This document shows, one piece after another, positions 1 through 11,006 of a stretch of DNA of 64,000 bases. How positions within the stretch are numbered: the first letter of the stretch is position 1; each line of letters starts with the position of its first letter. Below the pieces are notes generated by a model. The model was given only the letters and a program-made list of their open reading frames with translations, did no database searches and was not told where the DNA came from. The stretch spans positions 26,698,487 through 26,762,486 of the forward strand of contig NC_089589.1 in the NCBI RefSeq assembly GCF_019320115.1. The letters are read 5' to 3'. This DNA is from Miscanthus floridulus. Taxonomy: Eukaryota > Streptophyta > Magnoliopsida > Poales > Poaceae. Both the position numbers and the translations under genes were made by a program.

Positions 1-896
1 CAGAAATGCCGTTTGAACTGTTTTGCGTATAAAATTGTCGTTTTAGCTCCGAATTGATCCATTCAAATTGCGTTAGCTTCGTAATTCCATAACCTACAAG
101 TCAGAACCACTGTTAGTCAAGTTTGGAACTTTTGAATTTCATGGTTAGATTTAATTAAATATATTGCTATAGGAAAACCCGTTTAAATCATAACTTTCGT
201 ATTTTAGCTCCATTTTTCGTGAACTACGCGTTGATGTGATCGTAGCGAGACGTAGATTATTTTCACAAACATTTTATTTTGTTTTCCATACTGTTGGTGT
301 ACTGTTCTAATGATAGGAATGTTTGCTTTGCATGAATGCTTTTGGAATGTTGTATGTTGTCGTGTTGGTCGCGTTCAGACGGTGAGGAGAACGTTGGGGA
401 TTAAGAATTCTTCGATGACCAGCAGGACCAGCAAGAGTTTGTGAATCAAGGCAAGTATAGCATGGGTCTACCTTGATGTCTTATTTCACTTTAATCAATT
501 ACTCATTTGCATGTGTCTAATTTTGATACCCGTAAGGACATCCTAGTGATTGATTATCATGTTCCTTGTCTCCTATGGGTTAAATGCATATGGGTAGATT
601 GCTAGTGCTCTAACTGAACTTGATCTACATGATGATGAATCATTATAAGGAATTAAGAGTTTAACATGATTTATAACAACTGTTCCATAGGGTGAAGGTG
701 CAAATGACCTTTGTTCATGTTGCTCCCAGCCCTCCATAAGGACTTATCTGTCGGCAAAAGCTGGGACTGACAGTGCAACCAGGAGAGTCATATGGCTCTG
801 ACTTTAGCTCAGTAATAGGACCTTTTCTAGCTAGTTAGAGGTTACCTTTTTGGCGCAAATGGGGCTTGCCATGTTGGGTATAGGGCTTCCTCTGTT
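1..896 (+). repeat. Partial LTR, truncated on its right side by an internal deletion
   Basis: This stretch is nearly identical to 3074-3969 of the second LTR and to 12284-13180 of the third. Homology stops at 896, after TCTGTT, where the sequence jumps straight into integrase coding sequence equivalent to 10109 onward. The last ~800 bp of this LTR and the front of the element behind it are therefore gone. The left part of the LTR lies outside the window. Confidence 0.9.
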
Positions 897-898
897 GC

Positions 899-1745
899 CA
901 CTCAGTTTACATCGCAATTCTGGCATAAAGTACATAGATCTTTGGGGACAAAGTTGAATTTCAGTTCTGCTTACCACCCGTAAACTAATGGACAGACTAA
1001 AAGGATGAACCAGATTTTGGAAGATATGTTGAGAGCTTGTGCACTTCAGTATGGTGATAGTTGGGATAAGAGTCTGCCATACGCAGAGTTCTCGTATAAC
1101 AACAGTTATCAGAAGAGTCTCAAGATGGCACCTTTCGAGGCGCTGTATGGGCGTAAGTGTAGAACGCCTTTGTTCTGGAACCAGACTGGGGAAACTCAAG
1201 TGTTTGGACCCGATGTCCTTAGAGACGCAGAAGAACAAGTGAGAATGATTAGAGACAATTTGAGAGTGGCTCAGTCCCGACAAAAGAGTTACGCTGATAC
1301 TCGCAGAAGAGAGCTGACTTTCGAAGTTGGTGATTATGTGTATTTGAAGGTGTCGCCAATGAGAAGTGTGAAAAGATTCAATATGAAGGGAAAGTTAGAA
1401 CCAAGGTATATAGGACCTTTTAAGATCCTAGAGAGACGTGGAGAAGTAGCTTATCAGTTGGAACTGCCTGAGAGTTTGTCAGGTGTGCACAACGTGTTCC
1501 ATGTTTCCCAATTGAAGAAGTGTTTGAGGGTACCAGAAGAGCAAATTCCTTTGGAAGAACTTGCTGTCAAGGAAGATCTTACTTATGAAGAGTATCCGAT
1601 AAAGATCTTGGAAACTGTCGAAAGAGTTACGAGAAGCCGAATCATAAAGATAAGCAAGGTGCAGTGGAATCGGTATACAGAGGATGAAGCTACTTGGGAA
1701 AGAGAAGAGGATCTGAGAAAGACTTATCCCCAACTGTTTGAGTAA
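899..1745 (+). pseudogene. Truncated gypsy integrase C-terminal half plus chromodomain-like tail
   Basis: It matches 10111-10957 of the downstream copy almost base for base. The frame begins inside the integrase core (TQFTSQFWHK), passes HP-stop-TNGQT and ends with the chromodomain-like YTEDEATWEREEDLRKTYPQ before a stop at 1743-1745. Two changes mark it as dead: the Gln after HP is TAA, and the third catalytic residue, Glu in the downstream copy (NGQTER), is Lys here (NGQTKR). It does retain the Trp codon at about 1180 that has become TAG at 10388 in the other copy, so the two copies decayed independently. RT, RNase H and the integrase N-terminus are absent. Confidence 0.9.
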
Positions 1746-1780
1746 GCAATCACCCGAATCTCGAGGACGAGATTCATCTT

Positions 1781-1790
1781 AAGGGGGGTA
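1781..1790 (+). other. Polypurine tract before the second LTR
   Basis: AAGGGGGGTA lies four bases before the TGTAACACCC start of the LTR. This is where plus-strand priming would occur in reverse transcription. The same tract occurs at 10991-11003 before the third LTR. Confidence 0.75.
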
Positions 1791-1794
1791 GAAT

Positions 1795-4774
1795 TGTAAC
1801 ACCCTAAAAATGACATTCTTTTAAAATTAGTAAATATGATTTATTTATGCAAATATGTGTGCATTAAAATATAGGAAAATAATAAATTTTGTGGAATTAA
1901 AATTTAAAAATAAGGTTAGAAACTTTTTGATGCATACATGCTGCTGCATATCTAATATTGTGATGATTGATCTTGATTCAAATTTCAAATGAATTCAAAA
2001 CTTATTTAAAAATGCTTTTGGAAATCCATGTGGAAAAAGAAAAAAAATGCAAAATTCATTTTCCCCCCTCCCTTCTTCATTTCAGCCCGCAGGCCTTCCT
2101 TCTGCTGGCCCAGCTCCCTCCCACAGCCCAACTCGCCTCCCCCTTACGCGCTACGCGGCCCAGCGCCAGCCGCCAGCCCAGCCGTGCGCGCTGCGCGGCC
2201 CAGCACAGCCGCCAGCCCAGCCGCCGCGCCTTCCTTGCGCCCGCAGCCGCTGACCGCCCGGCCCCGCGTGTCAGCGGCATCCCCTTCCTCCTGCGCGGCT
2301 CGGAACCACCCGCGCCTGGCGCTGTTGCAACCGTCGCCCACGATGTGCGTCGTGGGAGCGTTCCCCTTGCTCCTCGGCCTTAATTTAAAGGAGCCGAGCC
2401 CCCCCGCCCCGCGTGCTTCCCTACTCTCCCCACTCTGTTTTCGCCCTCGCCCACGCCACGGAGGTCGCAACCGCCGCACGGAAGAGCTCCACCGGCCACC
2501 GTCCTCGCCATCCGCAAAACGTCATCCCTGAGTCGCGTTCGTCCCCGTTTGAAGTCGCAGTGAGCTTTGCCATGCTCCCCTCCTTCCCCCTGTGCTTTCA
2601 ATTTGGTATTTCGTGACCGTTTGGGGCCCTATTTGCGAGCATCCACGAGCTTTGGCCGCCGGCCATGGCGTCCGCCGCCTTGGATCACTCCTCCGGCCGT
2701 CGTAACGGCCTGGGCGAGTTCCCCTTCACCCTAGCTAACTCCTGGTGCCTCTGGTTTTCCGAACCGTGGCCCATAGGCCGTGTTCCGCGTGCTCCATTGA
2801 CCTCCATGCTACCGGCAATGGTGCTTTGCCGCCGACATCACTGTACCGGCCGGCCAGCTTTCTTCTCTCTCCCCCGGATCCATTTCTGGCCGCTCAATTC
2901 TAATCCAACGGCCGAGAACATCCGGTACCCCTTCGCATGGCAGATTTGCAAAAGAGACCCTTGGTTTCGGATGAATAGAACCCGCAGCCCAAAGCGCATT
3001 TCCCTGATTACGCATTCTCATTTTGAAAGTGTAAAAATCACTGCTTAAGTATAAAATACGTTTTCAGTAATTACAGAAATGCCGTTTGAACTGTTTTGCG
3101 TATAAAATTGTCGTTTTAGCTCCGAATTGATCCATTCAAATTGCGTTAGCTTCGTAATTCCATAACCTACAAGTCAGAACCACTGTTAGTCAAGTTTGGA
3201 ACTTTTTAATTTCATGGTTAGATTTAATTAAATATATTGCTATAGGAAAACCCGTTTAAATCATAACTTTCGTATTTTAGCTCCATTTTTCGTGAACTAT
3301 GCGTTGATGTGATCGTAGCGAGACGTAGATTATTTTCACAAACATTTTATTTTGTTTTCCATACTGTTGGTGTACTGTTCTAATGATAGGAATGTTTGCT
3401 TTGCATGAATGCTTTTGGAATGTTGTATGTTGTTGTGTTGGTCGCGTTCAGACGGTGAGGAGAACATTGGGGATTAAGAATTCTTCGATGACCAGCAGGA
3501 CCAGCAAGAGTTTGTGAATCAAGGCAAGTATAGCATGGGTCTACCTTGATGTCCTATTTCACTTTAATCAATTACTCATTTGCATGTGTCTAATTTTGAT
3601 ACCCATAAGGACATCCTAGTGATTGATTATCATGTTCCTTGTCTCCTATGGGTTAAATGCATATGGGTAGATTGCTAGTGCTCTAACTGAACTTGATCTA
3701 CATGATGATGAATCATTATAAGGAATTAAGAGTTTAACATGATTTATAACAACTGTTTCATAGGGCGAAGGTGCAAATGACCTTTGTTCATGTTGCTCCC
3801 AGCCCTCCATAAGGACTTATCTGTCGGCAAAAGCTGGGACTGATAGTGCAACCAGGAGAGTCATATGGCTCTGACTTTAGCTCAGTAATAGGACCTTTTC
3901 TAGCTAGTTAGAGGTTACCTTTTTGGCGCAAATGGGGCTTGCCACGTTGGATATAGGGCTGCCTCTGTTCCTATGATTATAGCCGCGATGGATATGTGCC
4001 ATAGGAAAGGGGTTCCTACATCTGCCTGCCAAGGAAACCTAGCGGCCCTAACTTGTTAGAGAAACCTATGAAATGGCTTCATAGTGTACCCTGCCCGCTC
4101 ACCTTGGCAGTGACATGGGAGTAATTAACCCGAGCATATGGGGAATCATGACTCGCGGTGAATGTGCACCACCTCTGCAGAGGGTAACAAACTATTATAA
4201 CAGCCGTGCTCACGGTTACGAGCGGCCCGGAAAACTCACAGAATAACTGGATACTTGTTGATGATCATTTAAGATGTTCTATGATGTTATATGAGACACT
4301 TGACCTTGAACTCTGTTCATATGGGGTTAAATGGGAGCTTAAGCATAATTTGATAATACCTGAGAATAAAAGTTTGACTTACTAAAAATGCTAACTGCAG
4401 TAAACCAGAGTCAACCCTTTTGAGCTTCATAACCCCATGTTAACTTGTTAAGTACGGGATGTACTTACGCTTGTTTATTTTCTTTATTTGGATAAAAATC
4501 CTGGATGGGTAACAGATGACAACGGGTATGAGGAATTCTCGGAGGATTTTTAGGCTTGTGGTCAACCAGTTGACATTCCCTGTGATGGTGTTCCATGAGA
4601 GTGTTATCCTTTACTATTCTGCTGTGTTGTGTAAGACTACTTAATGTTATTATTTGTGATGTAAGAGACATCGTGATGATACTTTATATGATTTGTCAGC
4701 TTGTGTGTGTGACTGATTCCTAGGCACATATGAGTTTTGTGCATTCAATTTTATCCTTAAAATTGGGTGTGACA
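1795..4774 (+). repeat. Full-length LTR (about 2.98 kb), shared between two internal regions
   Basis: The LTR runs from TGTAACACCC to GGGTGTGACA, giving the expected TG...CA ends. It follows a polypurine tract and precedes a primer-binding site, so it acts both as 3' LTR of the truncated copy and 5' LTR of the longer one. It contains a GC-rich block (about 2090-2870) downstream of AT-rich U3-like sequence. ORFs inside that block do not resemble known proteins and are not conserved between LTR copies. Confidence 0.92.
2380..2390 (+). promoter_or_regulatory. Possible TATA-like element of the LTR promoter
   Basis: TTAATTTAAAG is followed by a GC-rich, C-rich stretch that could hold the transcription start. 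The third LTR has TTGATTTAAAG in the same place (about 11591). Position and composition are the only support. Confidence 0.35.
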
Positions 4775-4776
4775 AA

Positions 4777-4790
4777 TTGGTATCAAAGCC
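4777..4790 (+). other. Primer-binding site, initiator tRNA-Met type
   Basis: TTGGTATCAAAGCC begins two bases after the LTR end. It matches the common plant PBS TGGTATCAGAGCC, complementary to the 3' end of initiator tRNA-Met, with one change (G to A). Confidence 0.85.
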
Positions 4791-4967
4791 GTGTTGACTG
4801 TAGGACGCAAGCCTAGTTAGAAAACGATCGTTTTTAGCACCTTTGCTCCTCTGGTTTCTTGCTTACTATCTTATTCTTGTTATTTTATTAAAACATTTAT
4901 GCTTTTCATACCTTAATCTATTATATAAAATTGTTGATTCTAATTCTATCTCACTTTAAATCTATAG

Positions 4968-5816
4968 ATGTCTCATAACCCGAAGACTGCTCGCCTCAGC
5001 ACCGCCGGCTATCGTGCCTTGTTCACCCCGCGTGCCCCACATGCAGAGAGGGAGATTGTGATCATCTCCGACGACGAGGAGATGGCTACCCCGACGCCTG
5101 CACCTGCTCCTACACCAGTCGCCGTGCTGGTCTATCCTGTTGTAGCTACACCTGAGGAGTCGACGGCTACTTCTCCTACACCTGCACCATCCCCAGCTGT
5201 CCCCGTGGTGGATGAGGAGATTGGCTGGAAGTGCAAGTACTACTTCAAGCCAGCTCCAGAGACGGCCTACTACCACACCCTCCTCACTCACGTGCTGGAC
5301 GACTACTACCTCGACTTGCACGCCTCCATCAGCTACCACTGCGCCGAGTACCAGCATCTATTGGAGGCTACCTTCTAGAAGGTAGAACTGGTGGTCACCG
5401 CCTGGAACGACATCAAAAATGGACATGAGGTGGAGACTGTCTACTGTGCCCCTGCCAGGAGAGCCCATGCCTTGGATGGTATGGAGGATGCAGCACAGAA
5501 CGCCTACATCCACTACCATGGTCGTCGCTTTGAGGCCATGAGGGAGGATCGCTTCAGGTTCCTCCCTCGAAATGATCATGAGGGTGTTTGGCAGGTTTTG
5601 GCTCCACCAGAGAGTGACCCAACTCTGGAAGCAACGGTGCAGCATATCCACGCTATGCAGGGGGTGGATGAGGAAATCAAAGGAGAACTACGTGCATCTC
5701 AGAGGGCTCAGAGACGCCTCCAGAAGCAAGTGGATGAACTTCGAGCTCAACTTGGACAGCCATCCATCTACAAGAAGAAGCGCCGGTCCTTCACCATGAT
5801 TGACACCGCTCCATAG
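4968..5816 (+). pseudogene. Extra ORF between PBS and gag, 282 codons with one in-frame TAG
   Basis: A frame opening at ATG 4968 runs to TAG 5814-5816 and is interrupted only by TAG at 5376-5378, so it was probably one protein of about 280 residues. The N-terminal third has an acidic patch (SDDEE) and a Pro/Thr/Ala-rich linker. The middle (around WKCKYYFKPAPETAYYH) is rich in aromatics. The C-terminal end (about residues 225-270) is charged and coiled-coil-like (GELRASQRAQRRLQKQVDEL). I do not recognise a domain. It precedes gag in the same orientation with a ~690-bp spacer. Extra ORFs before gag are known in some plant Ty3/gypsy lineages, but their function is not established. It is clearly part of the retroelement, since it lies between the PBS and gag. 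Confidence 0.65.
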
Positions 5817-6502
5817 GTGTTAGGTGCCTTGATCTAGATTACCACGTCGTTAGTTTGTGTTTCATACTTAGTTTTGTTGGTCTTGTGAACTTGGATGATT
5901 AGATGTTTTAATTTGTGAACTTGATTGATTTGGTATTTGTTTGATTGCTGAAGTTTGTGGGCATGTCCACAACTTCCTTAGATTGGAACCATAAGTTTAG
6001 AATGAAATCTTAATGTTGATGTCTCGCTTTATCTTATCTCTGCTGTGCTGATTTCTAGAGCAGCCTATGTTCTTTATCTGATATCTCGAAATCTGGGCTG
6101 TTAAAAATTTTGAAAATTTTGTGGAGATAACTAGACTTCTGTATCTTTCAAATGTCTCTAGAATCACATCAATAGCGGTTCAGGTTTGTGAGATCTAGCT
6201 GACACAATTTGATGTTCCTGCGCTGTCTAGAACCCAGAACAATTTCGGTTTAGCTCTACTTTTGACCATGTGTGTGTCAGAATCTGTAAAAGTGATCTAA
6301 ATAAAAGTTGTAGCTGATCTCCTAAGCTTTCTAACAAATCTTGGTGCACCTCTGTTGGATCTCTAAACCTCGAGTTATAACAGTTTTACTAAACTGCTGA
6401 ATTTGAATCTTGTCCAGAAAATTCTCAGCATTGTTTCTTCTCTTTTGTAAGCTCTCTATAATTGGAAAAATCTCTAAATTTTGCACATTTGTTGGAAAAC
6501 AG
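5817..6502 (+). other. Untranslated spacer between the extra ORF and gag
   Basis: AT-rich sequence without a convincing ORF or repeat. It is probably internal untranslated leader of the retroelement. Confidence 0.5.
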
Positions 6503-8028
6503 ATGGCCGCAAGAGGAGGAAGAGGCAGAGGTCGTGGTTGTGGACATGATGCTCTCATAAATCCACCACCATCGCCACCTGTGACCATGGAACAAATATT
6601 GGGAATGCAAGCGCAGCTGATGTAAGCTATGATGCAGCACTTGGACAATGAACCTGCAAGAGGACCACCGCCTGTTCAGGTCAGAGATAAGCATGGAAAG
6701 TTTATGAAAGGTCATCCACCGGTGTTCACCCATGCCTCAGACCCTATGGAGGCAGATGATTGGTTGCATGCTGTGGAGAAACAACTGAACATAGCACAAT
6801 GCAACGACCTTGAGAAGGTGTTGTATGCTTCTGGGCAACTCCAAGGAGCTGCTCAGGATTGGTGGGAATCATTCCAGTTTTGATGTCCCAACAATGCTCC
6901 TGCTATCACTTGGCAGGAATTCAAGGACAATTTCTGGTCATACCATATTCCTGATGGACTAGTGGAACTGAAGCAGGAAGAATTCAGATCTCTCAAGCAA
7001 GGACCCATGACAGTGGTGGAGTATCGGATAAGTTCGCACAACTATCACGCTATGCTCCAAATGATGTAGCGGACGACAAGGATAAGCAACGCCGTTTCCT
7101 CAAGGGACTCTATGATGGACTGTAGCTCCAGCTGATGTCTAATACCTACCCTAACTTCTAGTCTTTGGCGAATCACGCCATCGTGATTGACGATAAGCGC
7201 AAGGAGATGGAAGCTAAGAAGAGAAGGCTCCAAGGGCAAGCTTCTGGAAGCAACACTCACCCACGTGCTTATCCCCAGCAAGGTTTCCAGCAAAGGAATC
7301 AAGGACCAACTCACCAGGGAAATCGTGGTCAGTATCCTCAGCGGAACCAGTTCCAGCAACGCCCTTAGTACCAGCAATAGTTTGGAAATCAGCGTCCCCC
7401 GCAACAGACCAGCAATCCTGCAACACGCTAGGGAGTGCTCAACAATGCTCCTGTGAAGAGTGGTGCACCCAACAATCCCAACGCCTGCTATCGCTGTGGA
7501 GAAGTAGGTCACTATGCTCATCAATGTCCTAAGAAGCAGAACCAACAAGCACCTCAGAACCAGACCAGCAATCAGAAGTTCAATGCCCGACCACCTCACA
7601 CTGCGAAGGTGAATTATGTGTCATCTGATGCAGCTCAGGAGACGCCTGAGGTCATGATGGGTACGTTCAGCATCAACTCTATCTCTGCTACCGTACTTTT
7701 TGATTCTGGTGCTTCGCATTCTTTTATCTCCCAAGCTTTTGTTAGAATGCATAGCATACCTTTGTGTGCCATGAAAACTCCCATACTAGTAAATTCCCCG
7801 AGAGGTAGTATGCCAGCTTCTTATTGGAGCCCCTCAACTAGCATTTCCTTAAGGGGGGTAGACTTTAAAGTGAAGCCTATTGTGTTGAGAACAGTGGGAA
7901 TTGATCTTATTCTGGGAATGGATTGGATGAAACAACACCAGGCAGTGATTCAGTGTCAGGAGAAATCCGTGGTTGTGACATCACTCAACGGAGATAGAAT
8001 CTGTGTAGAAGTGGTAGTGCAAGCTTAG
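6503..8028 (+). pseudogene. Decayed gag and aspartic protease of the Tekay-like element
   Basis: The frame starts at ATG 6503 (MAARGGRGRGRGCG). It continues with a retrotransposon gag core (HASDPMEADDWLHAVEKQL, AAQDWW, WQEFKDNFWSYHIPDG), a Gln-rich stretch, the zinc knuckle CYRCGEVGHYAHQCP (about 7480-7530) and the protease active site LFDSGASHSFIS (about 7695-7730). Gag packages the RNA and the protease matures the polyprotein. Damage includes TAA at 6623, TGA at 6881, an apparent one-base loss near 7026, and TAG at about 7123, 7159, 7366, 7378, 7429 and 8026. Most of these would be Gln or Arg codons by context. No intact product can be made. Confidence 0.9.
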
Positions 8029-8040
8029 CCTACAGCCACA

Positions 8041-10957
8041 GTGAATCAGCTAGATGGTGAAGTCAATGAACAAGATCGTGTCGTGGAGGAGTTCTCGGAT
8101 GTCTTCCCCGATGACTTGCCAAGTATGCCACCTGACCGAGACATTGAATTCATTATTGAATTATTACCTGGAACTGCACCAAGAGCTAAACGTCCATATA
8201 GAATGGGAGTTAATGAATTAGAAGAGCTTAAGAAACAACTAAAAGAGTTGCAATAAAAAGGTTTCATACGCCCCAGTTCTTCTCCGTGGGGGGGCACCTG
8301 TGATCTTTGTGGATAAGAAGGATGGTAGTCAACGAATGTGTGTGGATTACCGCTCACTTAATGAGGTTACAGTCAAGAATAAATACCCGTTGCCTAGGAT
8401 TGATGATTTGTTTGATCAGTTGAGAGGAGCCCATGTGTTCTCAAAGATTGATCTCCGCTCAGGGTATCATCAGCTTAAGATTCGAAACTCAGACATACCC
8501 AAGACAGCATTCACTACACGGTATGGATTATACGAGTACACCGTTTTGTCTTTTGGATTGACCAATGCACCTGCATACTTCATGTATCTGATGAATAAGG
8601 TGTTCATGGAGTTTCTGGATAAATTTGTGGTGGTATTCATAGATGACATACTAATATTCTCCAAGACAGAAGAAGAACATGCTGAACACATAAGGTTGGT
8701 CTTGCAAAAGCTTAGAGAGCATAAGTTGTACGCTAAGCAGAGCAAGTGTGAGTTTTGGTTGAAGGAAGTCTCTTTTCTGGGTCATGTTGTTTCCAATGGT
8801 GGAATAGCAGTGGATCCAGGCAAAGTGCAAGATGTACTGAATTGGAAACCACCAACAACTGTAAGTGAAATTCAAAGCTTTTTGGGATTGGCTGGATACT
8901 ATAGAAGGTTCATTGAAGGTTTTTCCAAGCTAGCCAAGCCCATGACAGCTCTGTTGGAAAAGAATGCTAAGTATGTATGGTTGGATAAATGCCAGGCAAA
9001 CTTTGAAGAGCTAAAGAAGAGATTGACTATAGCTCCAGTATTAATTTTGCTCGATTTAAGCAAGAACTTCTCTATATATTGTGATGCATCCCGTTTGGGC
9101 CTTGGATGTGTGCTTATGCAAGAAGGAAGAGTGGTTGCATATGCATCTAGACAACTAAGGAAGCATGAGTTGAATTATCCTACTCATGACTTGGAATTGG
9201 CAGCTGTGGTTCATGCTTTGAAGATCTGGAGACATTATCTAATTGGACATAAGAGTGATATCTATACAGATCATAAGAGTTTGAAGTATATCTTTACCCA
9301 ATTAGATCTGAATCTGAGACAACGTTGTTGGTTGGAATTGATCAAAGACTAAGATTTGGAAGTGCATTATCACCTGGGAAAGGCAAACGTCGTAGCAGAT
9401 GCACTTAGCAGAAAGAGCTATGCCAATGGACTTCAGATGACATCTATGTCAGCAGAGTTGTGTGCTGAAATGGAGTATCTCAATTTGAGCCTTGTCACTA
9501 ATGCAATGGAATTGGTGATAGAGCCTACATTGGAGCAAGAGATACGCAAAGGTCAATTGGAGGATAAAAAACTTAAGAAGATAGCAGAGAATGTAGTGCT
9601 TGGAAAGGCACCCGGATTCAGAATGGATGAGAATGGCACTCTTTGGTTCGAAAAAAGGATATGTGTACCTAAAGTGAAAGCTATCCGTGATGCAATTCTG
9701 CAAGACGCCCATGAGTCTGCTTATTCTATACATCCCGAAAGCACCAAGATGTACTTGGATCTCAAGGAGAAGTATTGGTGGTATGGTTTGAAGAGAGATG
9801 TGGCAGAATATGTGGCTTTATGTGACACTTGCCAAAGAGTGAAAGCTGAGCATCAAAGACCTGCAGGGTTACTACAACCAATGAAAATTCCTGAATGGAA
9901 ATGGGAAGAAGTTGGTATGGACTTTATCGTAGGATTGCCCCGCACTCAAAGAGGCTATGATTCAATATGGGTAATAGTGGATCGACTCACAAAGGTTGTC
10001 CACTTTTTACCAGTCAAGACTACCTATACTGGTGCAAGACTAGCAGAGTTGTATATGGAAAGAATAGTGTGCTTACATGGTGTTCCCAAGAAAATTGTGT
10101 CGGATAGAGGCACTCAGTTTACATCGCAATTCTGGCATAAAGTACATAGATCTTTGGGGACAAAGTTGAATTTTAGTTCTGCTTACCACCCACAAACTAA
10201 TGGACAGACTGAAAGGATCAACCAGATTTTGGAAGATATGTTGAGAGCTTGTGCACTTCAGTATGGTGATAGTTGGGATAAGAGTCTGCCATACGCAGAG
10301 TTCTCATATAACAGCAGTTATCAGAAGAGTCTCAAGATGGCACCTTTCGAGGCGTTGTATGGACGTAAGTGTAGAACGCCTTTGTTCTAGAACCAGACTG
10401 GGGAAACTCAAGTGTTTGGACCCGATGTCCTTAGAGACACGGAAGAACAAGTGAGAATGATTAGAGACAATTTGAGAGTGGCTCAGTCCCGACAAAAGAG
10501 TTACACTGATACTCGCAGAAGAGAGCTAACTTTCGAAGTTGGTGATTATGTGTATTTGAAGGTGTCGCCAATGAGAAGTGTGAAAAGATTCAATATGAAG
10601 GGAAAGTTAGCACCAAGGTATATAGGACCTTTTAAGATCCTAGAGAGACGTGGAGAAGTAGCTTATCAGTTCGAACTGCCTGAGAGTTTGTTAGGTGTGC
10701 ACGATGTGTTCCATGTTTCCCAATTGAAGAAGTGTTTGAGGGTACCAGAAGAGCAAATTCCTTTGGAAGAACTTGCTGTCAAGGAAGATCTTACTTATGA
10801 AGAGTATCCGATAAAGATCTTGGAAACTGTCGAAAGAGTTACGAGAAGCCGAATCATAAAGATGTGCAAGGTGCAGTGGAATCGGTATACAGAGGATGAA
10901 GCTACTTGGGAAAGAGAAGAGGATCTGAGAAAGACTTATCCCCAACTGTTTGAGTAA
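8041..10957 (+). pseudogene. Decayed pol: RT, RNase H, integrase, chromodomain-like tail
   Basis: In order: the RT N-terminal region; TAA at 8254; a one-base insertion in a G run at about 8288-8294; RT core ([17 protein letters not shown], active site [11 protein letters not shown] near 8635); RNase H ([17 protein letters not shown], about 9079); TAA at 9350; integrase zinc region (HESAYSIHP ... CDTCQR); integrase core with D (GMDFIVGLP), D (SDRGTQF) and E (NGQTERINQ); TAG at 10388; and the chromodomain-like end YTEDEATWEREEDLRK. Catalytic residues are mostly preserved, so the element was functional before a few point lesions. The stop at 10388 is a Trp codon (TGG) in the duplicate at about 1180, a direct G-to-A example. 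Confidence 0.93.
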
Positions 10958-10990
10958 GCAATCACCCGAATCTCGAGGACGAGATTCATC

Positions 10991-11003
10991 TTAAGGGGGG
11001 TAG
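10991..11003 (+). other. Polypurine tract before the third LTR
   Basis: TTAAGGGGGGTAG lies a few bases before the LTR start at 11007 and is identical in position and sequence to the tract at 1781. Confidence 0.75.
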
Positions 11004-11006
11004 AAT

